From DASWHK01 sp036398215 (GTDB lineage Bacteria; Acidobacteriota; UBA890), in contig DASWHK010000010.1 in NCBI GenBank assembly GCA_036398215.1, forward strand, positions 1 through 31,264: a stretch of 31,264 nucleotides of DNA, given 5' to 3'. This document shows positions 7,666-15,686 of the stretch, piece after piece. A program made the position numbers and the translations under genes. Every line of letters starts with the position of its first letter. Position 1 is the first letter of the stretch. The notes below the pieces were generated by a model. The model saw only the letters and a program-made list of their open reading frames with translations. It did not search any database and had not been told where the DNA came from.

Positions 7666-8591
7666 GGGCTTCTCTGCTCGCCGACGGTGGCGACGAAGTA
7701 ATCCTCGAGCGTCGCCCGTTGCGGCGTCACCCGGTAGATGCTGCCGCCCGCCTTGCGGACGGCGTCCACCCAGCGGTCGACGGCCTGGTCGTCGTCGAGG
7801 TGGTAGAAGCAGATGTTTCCCTGCGTGGCGCGCGGCGTGTAGCCGGGGAGCGCGTCGGGCGACAGCCCCTCGCAGGCCGCCTGCCAGTAGTCGACGCGCT
7901 CGCCGAGCAGGTCGTCGAGCGTCGCCTCCAGGCGGAGCTGACCGCCGACCAGCAGCCCGACCCGATCGCAGAGCGCCTCGGCGTCGGAAAGGATGTGGCT
8001 GGAGAAGAAGACCGTCGCGCCGCGCTCCTTCACCGCCATGATCAGCTCCTTGACGTGGCGGCGGCCGATCGGATCGAGCCCCGTCATGGGCTCGTCGAAG
8101 ACGACCAGATCGGGGTCGTTGATCAGCGCCTGGGCGACGCCCAGCCGCTGCAGCATCCCTTTGGAGTACTGGCCCAGGAGCTTCTCGCCCTCGCCGGCGA
8201 GGCCGACCTCTTCGAGGAGCTCGGCGGCCTTCTTGCGCAGCGGCGCGCCGCGCTGGCCGAACAGGCGGCCGAAGTACTCCAGCAGCTCGCGTCCCTTGAG
8301 GTGCGGGTAGAAGTACGGCTGCTCGGGGAGGTAGCCGAGCCGGCGGCGCGCCGCCAGCGTCGGGCCGGGGTCGCCGCGCTCGCCGAAAAGCTCGACCCAG
8401 CCGGCGTCCGGGTACAGCAAGCCCAGCAGGCACTTGATCGAGGTGGTCTTGCCGGCGCCGTTGGGGCCGAGAAAGCCGTAGATCTCGCCCTGCTGCACCG
8501 ACAGGGAGACGCCCCGGAGGATCTCTTTCTTGCGCAGCCAGAAGCCGAAGGGGAGCGACTTCTGGACGTTCTCGAATCTCAGGATCGTCAT
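7662..8591 (-). CDS. ABC transporter ATP-binding protein (PilH-like)
   Basis: The 309-residue protein has Walker A GPNGAGKTT (residues 42-50), a signature motif in QYSKGMLQRLG near residue 140, Walker B LVVFDEPMTGLDP, and the switch histidine in FFSSHIL. This is a complete ABC-2-type ATPase with a C-terminal extension of about 80 residues. It powers the adjacent permease at the inner membrane. It lies between pilA and the permease. A terminator after pilA means it probably relies on read-through or on a weak promoter at 8601-8628. Confidence 0.88.
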   Translation of the reverse strand: MTILRFENVQKSLPFGFWLRKKEILRGVSLSVQQGEIYGFLGPNGAGKTTSIKCLLGLLYPDAGWVELFGERGDPGPTLAARRRLGYLPEQPYFYPHLKGRELLEYFGRLFGQRGAPLRKKAAELLEEVGLAGEGEKLLGQYSKGMLQRLGVAQALINDPDLVVFDEPMTGLDPIGRRHVKELIMAVKERGATVFFSSHILSDAEALCDRVGLLVGGQLRLEATLDDLLGERVDYWQAACEGLSPDALPGYTPRATQGNICFYHLDDDQAVDRWVDAVRKAGGSIYRVTPQRATLEDYFVATVGEQRSP

Positions 8592-8600
8592 CGCGCCCAG

Positions 8601-8628
8601 ATAGTAATCAATACTCGCCGCGTTCGAA
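8601..8628 (-). promoter_or_regulatory. weak candidate promoter for the ABC module
   Basis: On the minus strand TTCGAA (8623-8628), a 16-base spacer and TACTAT (8601-8606) lie just upstream of the ATPase ATG at 8591. The leader would be very short. It is reported because the pilA terminator would otherwise cut this gene off from transcription. Confidence 0.3.
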
Positions 8629-8703
8629 GCCCATCAGGCAAAATCCATTCCGAGCTTCGGGGCCCCAGCCCCCCACCCAACCTCCGGGGCCCCCGGGAAC
8701 CCC

Positions 8704-8749
8704 CCAAAAAGGCAAGGGGGCGAAGCCGGGTGAGCCGGGCTTCGCCCCC
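8704..8749 (-). terminator. intrinsic terminator after pilA
   Basis: Read on the minus strand, a perfect 12-bp stem is formed by 8738-8749 and 8716-8727 (GGGGGCGAAGCC / GGCTTCGCCCCC) with a 10-base loop, followed by TTGCCTTTTT. It lies about 20 bases past the pilA stop, as expected for a highly expressed single-gene pilin transcript with partial read-through into the ABC genes. Confidence 0.85.
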
Positions 8750-8771
8750 AAGGGAACTGGCTAGTAAGTGA

Positions 8772-9218
8772 TTACTGGCCAGTCGGAGCTTGCGTGAACT
8801 GCCCGTCGGTCAGGACGATGTCCGGATCGTACGGGTCGTTGATCCAGGGAACCGGAGCAGCCGGCAACGCCGCGCCGTCCGAGCCCAGGCTGGTGATCGT
8901 GTAGGTGTCGGCGCCCGTGACGTACACGTAGGCGGTGCCCCAACCATCGGTGGCCGGCGTCACCTGCATGTAGCCGTTGGCCGAAAGGTCGGCCAGCGCG
9001 GCGGCGTAGGCGCCCGTGTCGACGCGCATCGTGCCGTTGGCGGTCGCGATGTTGCGCATGTCCGCCATGCTACGGCGCTGGCGGCCGCGGTCCATTGCGT
9101 TCATCAGCTGCGGCACGGCGATCGCGGCGATGATGCCGATGATCGCCACGACGATGAGCAGCTCGATGAGGGAGAAGCCCTCATCGCGGCGAAGCTTGCG
9201 ATTCAGCTTGCTGATCAT
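8772..9218 (-). CDS. pilA: major type IV pilin PilA
   Basis: The 148-residue prepilin begins MISKLNRKLRRDEG|FSLIELLIVVAIIGIIAAIAVPQ, the canonical class III leader with Gly-1, Phe+1 and Glu+5. The mature protein is about 134 residues and has no cysteine, so it lacks the usual C-terminal disulfide. Instead its C-terminal half has DGWGTAYVYV...YTITSLGSDG, a pattern like that of GspG-type pseudopilins, which bind calcium. ATG 9218 has GGGAGG nine bases upstream. The gene has its own sigma-54 promoter and terminator and follows pilS/pilR, all consistent with the major pilin. GspG-like identity is the main alternative, but the context favours PilA. Confidence 0.9.
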   Translation of the reverse strand: MISKLNRKLRRDEGFSLIELLIVVAIIGIIAAIAVPQLMNAMDRGRQRRSMADMRNIATANGTMRVDTGAYAAALADLSANGYMQVTPATDGWGTAYVYVTGADTYTITSLGSDGAALPAAPVPWINDPYDPDIVLTDGQFTQAPTGQ

Positions 9219-9254
9219 GGCTGTCTGCCTCCCGGGGTTATGCCCCTGGTTAGC

Positions 9255-9272
9255 ACCGGGTGCTGCCCCGGT
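9255..9272 (-). other. hairpin in the pilA leader
   Basis: A perfect inverted repeat ACCGGG-GCAGCA-CCCGGT lies in the roughly 125-base leader between the sigma-54 promoter and the pilA start, followed by a shorter GGGG/CCCC pairing next to the ribosome site. It could affect translation or mRNA stability. No known riboswitch fits. Confidence 0.35.
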
Positions 9273-9352
9273 TTTTTGTGAAAAGCCCCAAGTCGTTTGA
9301 TCATCGGACCCGGTGGCCAGGTTCGCTCCCGAATTGTCTGCCACGAATAGGT

Positions 9353-9368
9353 AGCAATCGTCGTGCCA
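9353..9368 (-). promoter_or_regulatory. sigma-54 promoter of pilA
   Basis: The minus strand reads TGGCAC-GACGA-TTGCT, an exact match to the RpoN consensus TGGCAC-N5-TTGCW, with the -24 element at 9363-9368 and the -12 element at 9353-9357. Transcription would begin near 9343, leaving a leader of about 125 bases before the pilA ATG. PilR, encoded just upstream, is an activator of the class that works only with sigma-54. Confidence 0.9.
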
Positions 9369-9493
9369 ATTGGCTCGATAGCTTCTCGAAGTGACTCATA
9401 CGTAGTAATGATCACTGTTGATCACTCCAGGAGCGTCTTTCTACTCCGATAACGGCGCGCCGCACGTCGTTCCGAAGCCTCGCTGCCGAGATT

Positions 9494-9523
9494 TGTCACC
9501 GTCGGAGTGACAGATATTGTCAA
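9494..9523 (-). promoter_or_regulatory. probable PilR-binding upstream activating sequence
   Basis: Three TGTCA half-sites are phased across the end of pilR: TGTCAC (9494-9499) and GTGACA (9507-9512) form a perfect 6-bp inverted repeat with a 7-base spacer, and a third, TGTCAA (9518-9523), lies five bases on. The block is about 125-155 bp upstream of the -24 element, the usual distance for enhancer-binding proteins. Pseudomonas PilR sites also contain TGTC words (from memory). Confidence 0.65.
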
Positions 9524-11010
9524 TCCTCGAGCAAACCGAGCTTCGCGACGTAGTAGCGGAACGAGCGGAACGTCATGCCGAGCCTGGCGGCGGCCTTCTT
9601 CTGGACGCCGCCGCACTCGGCGAGCGCCCGGAGCATGTGCTGGCGGCGGATCTGCTCGAGGTGCGCCTCGAGGTCGATGGGGCCGGCGGGCAGGGACGGT
9701 GGGGTCTGCTCGCCCGGACCCTCGACGGCGGCGACGTCTCCGGGGGGCTCACCGGGGGCTTGCCGCGCGATCGCGGCCCAGGCCGCCTCATCGCCGCCGG
9801 ACGCCGGCAGCTCGCCGGTTCGCAGCGCCTGCTCCGGCAGCCCCCGCAACGACTCCGGGAGGTTGCCGGCCTGGATGACCGCGGTGGTCTCGAGGGTGGC
9901 GGCCCGGCGCACGGCGTTCTCCAGCTCGCGCACGTTGCCGGGCCAATCGTAGGACTCGATGAGCTGCTTGGCCTCGAGGGAAAAGCCGCCGATCGGGTGG
10001 GCGCCGTCGGCCGCCGTGATTCCCTCCAGAAAGTGCTCGGCGAGCAGCGGGATGTCCTCGCGGCGCTCCCGCAGCGGCGGCAGGTCGATCTGGATGACGT
10101 TCAGCCGGTAGAAGAGGTCCTCGCGGAAGCGCCCGCCGACGGCATCCGCCTGCAAGTCGCGGTTGGTGGCCGCCAGCACCCGCACGTTGGTGGGGATCTC
10201 CTCGGTGGCGCCGACCGGACGGACCTTGTGGTCCTCGAGCACCCGCAGCAGCTTGGGCTGCATCTCCATCGGCATCTCGCCGATCTCGTCGAGCAGCAAG
10301 GTCCCACCCTCGGCGGCCACGAACAGGCCCCGCTTGTCGCGATCGGCGCCGGTGAAGGCGCCGCGAACGTGGCCGAATAGCTCGCTTTCCAGCAGCGAGG
10401 CCGGCATCGCGGCGCAGTTGATGGTGACGAAGTTGGCCTTCTGGCGCGCCCCGCCGTCGTGGATGGCGCGGGCGACGAGCTCCTTTCCGGTGCCGCTCTC
10501 GCCGGTGATCAACACGGTGATGTCCGAGTCGGCGAGGCGCTCGATCAGGTCGAAGACCCGCCGCATCCCCGGCGAGCGGCCGACGAGCTGGCCGGACCGG
10601 TGGCGGTCGGTGAGCTCGCGGCGCAGGTAGAGGTTCTCGTTGCGCAGCTCGCGGCGCTCGAGGGCGTGCTGGACGGTGACCTTGAGCTCGTCGATCTCGA
10701 AGGGCTTGCTGATGTAGTCGTAGGCGCCCAGGCGCAGCGCCTCGATCGCCGAGTCGGTCGAGGTGTAGGCGGTCATCAGGATGACCTCGGTGTCGGGGCA
10801 GTGCTCGCGGGCGAAGCGCAGCAGCTCGATCCCGCCGAGCTCCGGCATCTTGATGTCGGAGACCACGACGTCGACCTTGTTGGCCTCGAGCTCGCGGCAG
10901 GCGACCTTGCCGTTCTCGGCGATGACGACCTCGTGGCCCTCCTGGCGCAGGGCGATCGCCACCATCTGCCGCATGCTCTGCTCGTCGTCGACGATCAGGA
11001 CCCGGCTCAT
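9520..11010 (-). CDS. pilR: sigma-54-dependent response regulator PilR
   Basis: The 496-residue protein has a receiver domain (residues 1-120, phosphoacceptor Asp52 in VVSDIKMP). It is followed by an AAA+ sigma-54 interaction domain with Walker A GESGTGKE (170-177), an intact GAFTGA loop (217-222) and Walker B LLLDEIGE. A proline-rich linker leads to a Fis-type helix-turn-helix (KKAAARLGMTFRSFRYYV) at the C-terminus. It is phosphorylated by PilS and activates pilA transcription with RpoN. Its ATG overlaps the pilS stop by four bases. The gene ends inside the putative binding-site cluster of the pilA regulatory region. Confidence 0.95.
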   Translation of the reverse strand: MSRVLIVDDEQSMRQMVAIALRQEGHEVVIAENGKVACRELEANKVDVVVSDIKMPELGGIELLRFAREHCPDTEVILMTAYTSTDSAIEALRLGAYDYISKPFEIDELKVTVQHALERRELRNENLYLRRELTDRHRSGQLVGRSPGMRRVFDLIERLADSDITVLITGESGTGKELVARAIHDGGARQKANFVTINCAAMPASLLESELFGHVRGAFTGADRDKRGLFVAAEGGTLLLDEIGEMPMEMQPKLLRVLEDHKVRPVGATEEIPTNVRVLAATNRDLQADAVGGRFREDLFYRLNVIQIDLPPLRERREDIPLLAEHFLEGITAADGAHPIGGFSLEAKQLIESYDWPGNVRELENAVRRAATLETTAVIQAGNLPESLRGLPEQALRTGELPASGGDEAAWAAIARQAPGEPPGDVAAVEGPGEQTPPSLPAGPIDLEAHLEQIRRQHMLRALAECGGVQKKAAARLGMTFRSFRYYVAKLGLLED

Positions 11011-12926
11011 CCTCGGGCCGGCGCCGGGCTGTCGGGCTGACCGAGGCCGGGATCGCCACCGATGACGGTCGGCTGCTCCTCGGGCTCGGCCACCGTCTGC
11101 TCGGTGAAGGTCAGCAGGCAGCGGGTGCCCTTGCCGGCCTCGGAGTCGACCTCGATGCGGGCGCCGTGGCGGTCGAGGATCCGATACACCACCGCCAGGC
11201 CCAGCCCGGTGCCCTGCGACTGGCTGCCGGTGACGTTGGGCTGAAAGAAGGTCTCGATCTCCTCGGAGGTCATGCCTCTGCCGGTGTCCTCGAACGCCAC
11301 GTCGATGCCCCTCTTGCTGCTGGTCAGGGATACCTCCAGGGTACCGCCATCGGGCATCGCCTGGATGGCGTTGCGCGCCAGGTTCCAGAAGACCTGCTTG
11401 ATCTGCGCCGGATCGACGAGGGCGTTATGGGGGCCGGGCTCGGCGGTGATCGTCAGGACGTGGTCGGGACCTAGCTCGGAGCTGTTTCGCAGCAGCTTGA
11501 CGGTGTCGTTGACCAACGCCAGCAGGTCGGTGTCCTCGGGATCGAAGCGCCCCGGCTTGGCGTACTCGAGGAAGTCCTCGATGGTCCGCGACAGGCGGTC
11601 GGACTCGCGGACGACGATCTGGATGAGCTCCTCGGAGTTGGGTTCATCGGAACGCAGGTTGCTACGGCTCAACAACTGCAACGAACCCGAGATCGAGGCC
11701 AGCGGGTTGCGGATCTCGTGGGCGATCGAGCCGGCCATCTGGCCGAGCACCGACATCCGCTCGCGGAGGCGCAGCTCGCGCTGCATGCGCTTGATCTCGG
11801 TCAGGTCGCGGAACATGAACACCGAGACGGTCTTCGGCCCCTCAGTCTCTTCCTCCTTCTCGTCGAGGCGGACCACCGTCATCCCGATGGTCCTCCAGCT
11901 GCCGTCGGCGACCTGGATCGAGCGGTCGGCCCGGTAGACCCGGTTGTCGGTCAGGCGCTTCTCGATGCGCTCCAGAAAGGTCCGGTCGTCGCCGAAGACC
12001 TTCCAGACGGGCTGGCCGATCAGGGCGCCGAGCTTGCGGCCGGTGATCTCGGCGGCGGCGCTGTTGGCGGTCACCACCGTGCCCTCGGCGTCAGTGGCCA
12101 GTAGGCCGCTGACCATCCCCTGGATGATGCGCTCGTGCAGCCGCCGGAGGGCGCGTAGCTGCGCCTGGCGGGTGCGCAGCAGGGTGCCGGTTCGCCGCAG
12201 CCGCGACGACATCGTGACCGACAGGGAGGCCATCGCCGAGGTCACCAGCATCAAGGCGAACAGCCGCAGGTACAGCTCGGTGGCCTCGACGGGGTCGCCG
12301 GCAAGGCCGGTGCTCAGCGCCCTCTGGAACGCCTCCGGTAGGCGATCGACGACTGGCGAGAGAACGTAGGCCGAGAGGCCGACGAACCCGTAGCAGACCA
12401 CCGTGAGGCCGGCGATGTAGCTGGCGCCGCGGCGGCTCAACAGGATGCCGGAGCCCGCCACGATGACAAGGTAGAGGACGACGAAGGCCGAGCCGACGCC
12501 GCCCATGAAGTAGATCAGCAGCGTCGCCAGCAGCACGTCGATGGACAGCTGCAGGGCCGCGAACGGCGGCCAGGCGAGCAGCCGCGAGTGCAGCACCGCC
12601 CACAACAGCGACGCCCCGTAGACGGCGCCGACTACGGCGAACAAGGGCCGCAGCGAGAACGCCGAGCCGACCAGGAACTGCAGGTACATCGTCGCCACCA
12701 GCACGGCGGAGGCGATCGCCACCCGCAGCAGCAGCAGCCAGCGGAGCTGGCCGTCGCGATCTTCGACGGTCGGGGCGATGATGCCGTCGAGCGTCGAGGT
12801 GGGGTCCCGGTGCAGTGCCGGGTGCCGGGCGTGGGAGCGGTCGCGGCGCGACCGGCCGGCCCAAGACGCAAGACGCCGGCGGGCGGCCGCCCAGCCCACC
12901 CGCCGGCGCTTGGGACGTCGAGGCAC
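11007..12926 (-). CDS. pilS: sensor histidine kinase PilS
   Basis: This 639-residue inner-membrane kinase has six hydrophobic segments between about residues 62 and 250, as in PilS, a PAS domain (about 275-390), a HisKA dimerisation helix with the phosphorylated His near residue 403 (SIAHEIRNPLAS), and a HATPase domain with N (NLARNAIQAM), G1 (DTGRGM) and G2 (GTGLGLAV) boxes. In other bacteria PilS senses pilin in the inner membrane and phosphorylates PilR. The GTG start at 12926 gives an Arg-rich, poorly credible first 40 residues that span a strong palindrome, so the true start may lie further in. Confidence 0.92.
   Translation of the reverse strand: MPRRPKRRRVGWAAARRRLASWAGRSRRDRSHARHPALHRDPTSTLDGIIAPTVEDRDGQLRWLLLLRVAIASAVLVATMYLQFLVGSAFSLRPLFAVVGAVYGASLLWAVLHSRLLAWPPFAALQLSIDVLLATLLIYFMGGVGSAFVVLYLVIVAGSGILLSRRGASYIAGLTVVCYGFVGLSAYVLSPVVDRLPEAFQRALSTGLAGDPVEATELYLRLFALMLVTSAMASLSVTMSSRLRRTGTLLRTRQAQLRALRRLHERIIQGMVSGLLATDAEGTVVTANSAAAEITGRKLGALIGQPVWKVFGDDRTFLERIEKRLTDNRVYRADRSIQVADGSWRTIGMTVVRLDEKEEETEGPKTVSVFMFRDLTEIKRMQRELRLRERMSVLGQMAGSIAHEIRNPLASISGSLQLLSRSNLRSDEPNSEELIQIVVRESDRLSRTIEDFLEYAKPGRFDPEDTDLLALVNDTVKLLRNSSELGPDHVLTITAEPGPHNALVDPAQIKQVFWNLARNAIQAMPDGGTLEVSLTSSKRGIDVAFEDTGRGMTSEEIETFFQPNVTGSQSQGTGLGLAVVYRILDRHGARIEVDSEAGKGTRCLLTFTEQTVAEPEEQPTVIGGDPGLGQPDSPAPARG
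12874..12908 (-). repeat. strong palindrome at the pilC-pilS junction
   Basis: Perfect 10-bp arms CGCCGGCGGG (12874-12883) and its complement (12899-12908) enclose a 15-base GC-rich loop. It falls within the first codons of the longest pilS frame, just after the pilC stop. It could be an mRNA stability or attenuation hairpin; no U-tract follows. Confidence 0.55.
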
Positions 12927-12932
12927 CCGCTT

Positions 12933-14132
12933 CTAGATCTGGTTGATCAGGTCGAACATCGGCAGATACATCGAAACGACGATGCCGCCGATCACCACGC
13001 CGAGAAACACGATCATCACCGGCTCGAGCAGGCTCATCAGGTTGTCGACCGCGGTGTCGACCTCGTCCTCGTAGAAGTCGGCGATCTTGCTGAGCATCGT
13101 ATCGAGGGCGCCGGTCTCCTCGCCGACCGAGATCATCTGGGTGACCATCGGCGGGAACACCTTGGTGGCCTCCAGTGGCTTGGCGATCGATTTGCCGGCC
13201 TCGATGCTCCTGCGCGTCTCCATGACGGCGTCCTTGACGACGCGGTTGCCGGCGGTCTTCGCGGTGATCTCCAGGCCATCGAGGATCGGCACGCCCGAGG
13301 CCACCAGGGTGCCGAGGGTGCGACAGAAGCGCGCCACGGCGATCTTGCGCATGATCAAGCCGATCACCGGGAGCTTCAAGACGACGCCGTCGATCAGCCG
13401 CTCGCCAGTGTCGGTCTGATAGTACTGCCGGGCGGCGACGACGGCGACGATCATGCCACCGATGACGAACGGCGAGTAGGCAGCCACGAAGTTCGACGCC
13501 CCCACGACGATCCGCGTCGGTAGCGGCAGCTGGGCGCCGAGACCTTGGAACAAGCTGGCAAAGGTCGGAATGACCTTCCACAAGATGATGAACACCACGA
13601 CCACCGCCACCGTGATGATGATCGACGGGTAGATCGACGCCGAGCGCACGGCGGCCTTCAGCTTGACCGCCTTTTCCAGGTAGTCGGCGAGGCGCCGCAG
13701 GATGACGTCGAGAATACCGCCCGTCTCGCCGGCCGCCACCATGTTGCAGTACAGCTCGGTGAACGCGGCGGTGTGCTGGCGCATGGCGTCGGCGAGCGTC
13801 GAGCCGCCCTCGACATCGCGCCGGACGTTCTCGAGGATCCCGGCGAAGGTGGCGTCATCGGCCTGCGAGGCGAGGATCTCGAGGCACTGCACCAGCGGCA
13901 AGCCGGCGTCGATCATGACCGAGAACTGGCGCGTGAAGATGGCGACCGCCTGCTGGTCGATCTTCCGCTTGAACATGCTGAGCTGCATGCCCTGCTTGGC
14001 AGGGGCAATCTTGGTGGCGCGGATGCGCTGCCGGCGAAGCGCCGCGCCGACGGAGTCTGCATTGTCGGCCACCATCACGCCCGAGGCGGACTGGCCGGAG
14101 CGATTGACGCCCTCCCATTCGAACCTAGCCAT
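12933..14132 (-). CDS. pilC: type IV pilus inner-membrane platform protein PilC
   Basis: The 399-residue protein starts MARFEWEGVNRSGQ and carries two GspF/PilC repeats (about 70-195 and 275-395). Each has the expected helices and motifs such as TRQFSVMIDAGLPLVQCLEIL and CRTLGTLVASGVPILDGLEI, with three membrane segments including IIITVAVVVVFIILW and VMIVFLGVVIGGIVVSMY. PilC couples the PilB and PilT motors to pilin insertion and removal. ATG 14132 has GGAG eight bases upstream. It lies between pilT and pilS, as in Myxococcus. Confidence 0.95.
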   Translation of the reverse strand: MARFEWEGVNRSGQSASGVMVADNADSVGAALRRQRIRATKIAPAKQGMQLSMFKRKIDQQAVAIFTRQFSVMIDAGLPLVQCLEILASQADDATFAGILENVRRDVEGGSTLADAMRQHTAAFTELYCNMVAAGETGGILDVILRRLADYLEKAVKLKAAVRSASIYPSIIITVAVVVVFIILWKVIPTFASLFQGLGAQLPLPTRIVVGASNFVAAYSPFVIGGMIVAVVAARQYYQTDTGERLIDGVVLKLPVIGLIMRKIAVARFCRTLGTLVASGVPILDGLEITAKTAGNRVVKDAVMETRRSIEAGKSIAKPLEATKVFPPMVTQMISVGEETGALDTMLSKIADFYEDEVDTAVDNLMSLLEPVMIVFLGVVIGGIVVSMYLPMFDLINQI

Positions 14133-14277
14133 CGTTGTCGCTCCCCGGGATCCGATCGCCTTTCGGCGTCTCGGCCCCATTCTCGGTTCTGCTCACGTTT
14201 TTCTCCGTTCCGTTGTCTCGAATCCTCGCACCGCCGGTACCCGCGCCGCTACCCCCTTTCGGGGCCGCCCGCCGGCC

Positions 14278-15447
14278 TCAGAGGGCCCGGCCTGCCGGAC
14301 GCGAGCGCAGCGGCGGGCGTCCCTCGCCGCGCGCCTCGCCGCGCTCGATCATCGGGATCAGCTCGCGGGCGTCGCTGCTGGCGTCGATCGCCACCTCCTT
14401 GGTGATCTTCCCGCGCAGCACCAGCCTCGCCAGGCCCTGGTTGAAGGTCATCATTCCGTGCTCGGACTGCCCCGACTGCATGATCGAGGGGATCTGGTGG
14501 ACCTTGTCCTCGCGCATCAGGTTGCGGATGGCCGAGTTCGGGATCATGACCTCGGTGGCCAGCACACGGCCGCTCCCTTTCGCCGCCGAAAGCAGCGACT
14601 GCGACATGACCGCCTCGAGGACGAACGACAACTGGGTGCGGATCTGCTGCTGCTGGTCGGCCGGAAAGATGTCGATGATGCGGTTGATCGACGACACCGC
14701 GCTGTTCGTGTGCAGGGTCGCGAAGGTCAAGTGACCGGTCTCGGCCAGCGACAGCGCCAGCTCGGTGGACTGCCGGTCACGCATCTCACCGATCAACACG
14801 ATGTCGGGGTCCTCGCGCAGGGCCGCGCGCATGGCGGCCGGGAACGACAGCGTGTTGGCGTGCAGCTCGCGCTGGTTGACGATGCAGTTCTTGTGCGGGT
14901 GCAGGAACTCGATCGGGTCCTCGATGGTGATGATGTGCTCGTGGCGGTTCTCGTTGATGTAGTTGATCATCGCCGCCAGCGTCGTCGACTTACCCGAGCC
15001 GGTCGGACCGGTGACCAGGATCAAGCCGCGCGGCCGGGAGCAGAGGTCCTGGACGACCTTGGGCAGGCCGAGCTCTTCGAACGACGGGATCTGCCAGGGC
15101 ACCACGCGCAGGGCGCCGGCGACGCCGCTGCGCTGCTCGAAGACGTTGGCGCGGAAACGGGCCATCCCCGCGAGGCCGAACGAGAAGTCGAGCTCGAGGT
15201 TCTCCTCGAACAGCCGCTTCTGCTCCTCGGTCATCACCGAGTACATCAGCGACTTGGTGGTGGCCGGGTCGAGGTCCTTGTAGGGCAGCGGCCCCAGCTT
15301 ACCGTCGACGCGGATCATCGGCGGCGACTCGGTCGTGAGGTGAAGGTCGCTCGCCCCTTTGGCGATCATCTCCTTCAGGAGGTCGGAAATGTCGGGGATC
15401 TCCTGGCGGATCTCCGTCCTCTGCTCGAATTCCGAATAAGGCTGCAT
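14278..15447 (-). CDS. pilT: pilus retraction ATPase PilT
   Basis: This 389-residue hexameric ATPase powers pilus retraction and twitching. It has an N-terminal PAS-like domain, Walker A GPTGSGKST (147-155), an Asp box (TIEDPIEF), Walker B DPDIVLIGEMRD, a His box (GHLTFATLHT), and the PilT signature AIRNLMRE (306-313) needed for retraction. The C-terminus extends about 20 residues beyond usual with a charged tail. GGAAGG six bases upstream supports the ATG. It lies between the SDR epimerase and pilC. Confidence 0.95.
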   Translation of the reverse strand: MQPYSEFEQRTEIRQEIPDISDLLKEMIAKGASDLHLTTESPPMIRVDGKLGPLPYKDLDPATTKSLMYSVMTEEQKRLFEENLELDFSFGLAGMARFRANVFEQRSGVAGALRVVPWQIPSFEELGLPKVVQDLCSRPRGLILVTGPTGSGKSTTLAAMINYINENRHEHIITIEDPIEFLHPHKNCIVNQRELHANTLSFPAAMRAALREDPDIVLIGEMRDRQSTELALSLAETGHLTFATLHTNSAVSSINRIIDIFPADQQQQIRTQLSFVLEAVMSQSLLSAAKGSGRVLATEVMIPNSAIRNLMREDKVHQIPSIMQSGQSEHGMMTFNQGLARLVLRGKITKEVAIDASSDARELIPMIERGEARGEGRPPLRSRPAGRAL

Positions 15448-15572
15448 GGGCTACCTTCCGGGCGATGACAACGGTCGACGGATCAAGGGCGAGCCGAGGC
15501 GGGCCAGGGTCGCGGTCGGCCCCGAAACGGTCCACCTAGAGCTCCCGGCACGCTTCTCCTCGAAGCGTCACT

Positions 15573-15602
15573 AGCCTATGCAATCCAAAAGACGCATGTA
15601 AA
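15573..15602 (-). promoter_or_regulatory. candidate promoter for pilT
   Basis: On the minus strand TTTACA (15597-15602), an 18-base spacer and TAGGCT (15573-15578) occur in an unusually AT-rich stretch of the 239-base gap upstream of pilT. It would let pilT be expressed separately from pilB and the epimerase. This is pattern-based only. Confidence 0.4.
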
Positions 15603-15686
15603 GACCGAAGTTGGCCCCCACTAGTTATTTGTGAACAGCGTTGCATAGCAAGGGTCTGGAGGCGGCAAGGTCGCCGAGACCGGCTG

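Noticed and set aside
9219..9343. A GEMM-type cyclic dinucleotide riboswitch in the pilA leader
   Set aside because: Such switches occur upstream of pilin genes in related bacteria, so I looked for the conserved core (CGCAAAGC-like) and did not find it; only simple hairpins are present.
9219..9344. Longer PilA starting at GTG 9344
   Set aside because: The predicted sigma-54 start is near 9343 and the ATG at 9218 has a good ribosome site and a proper prepilin leader.
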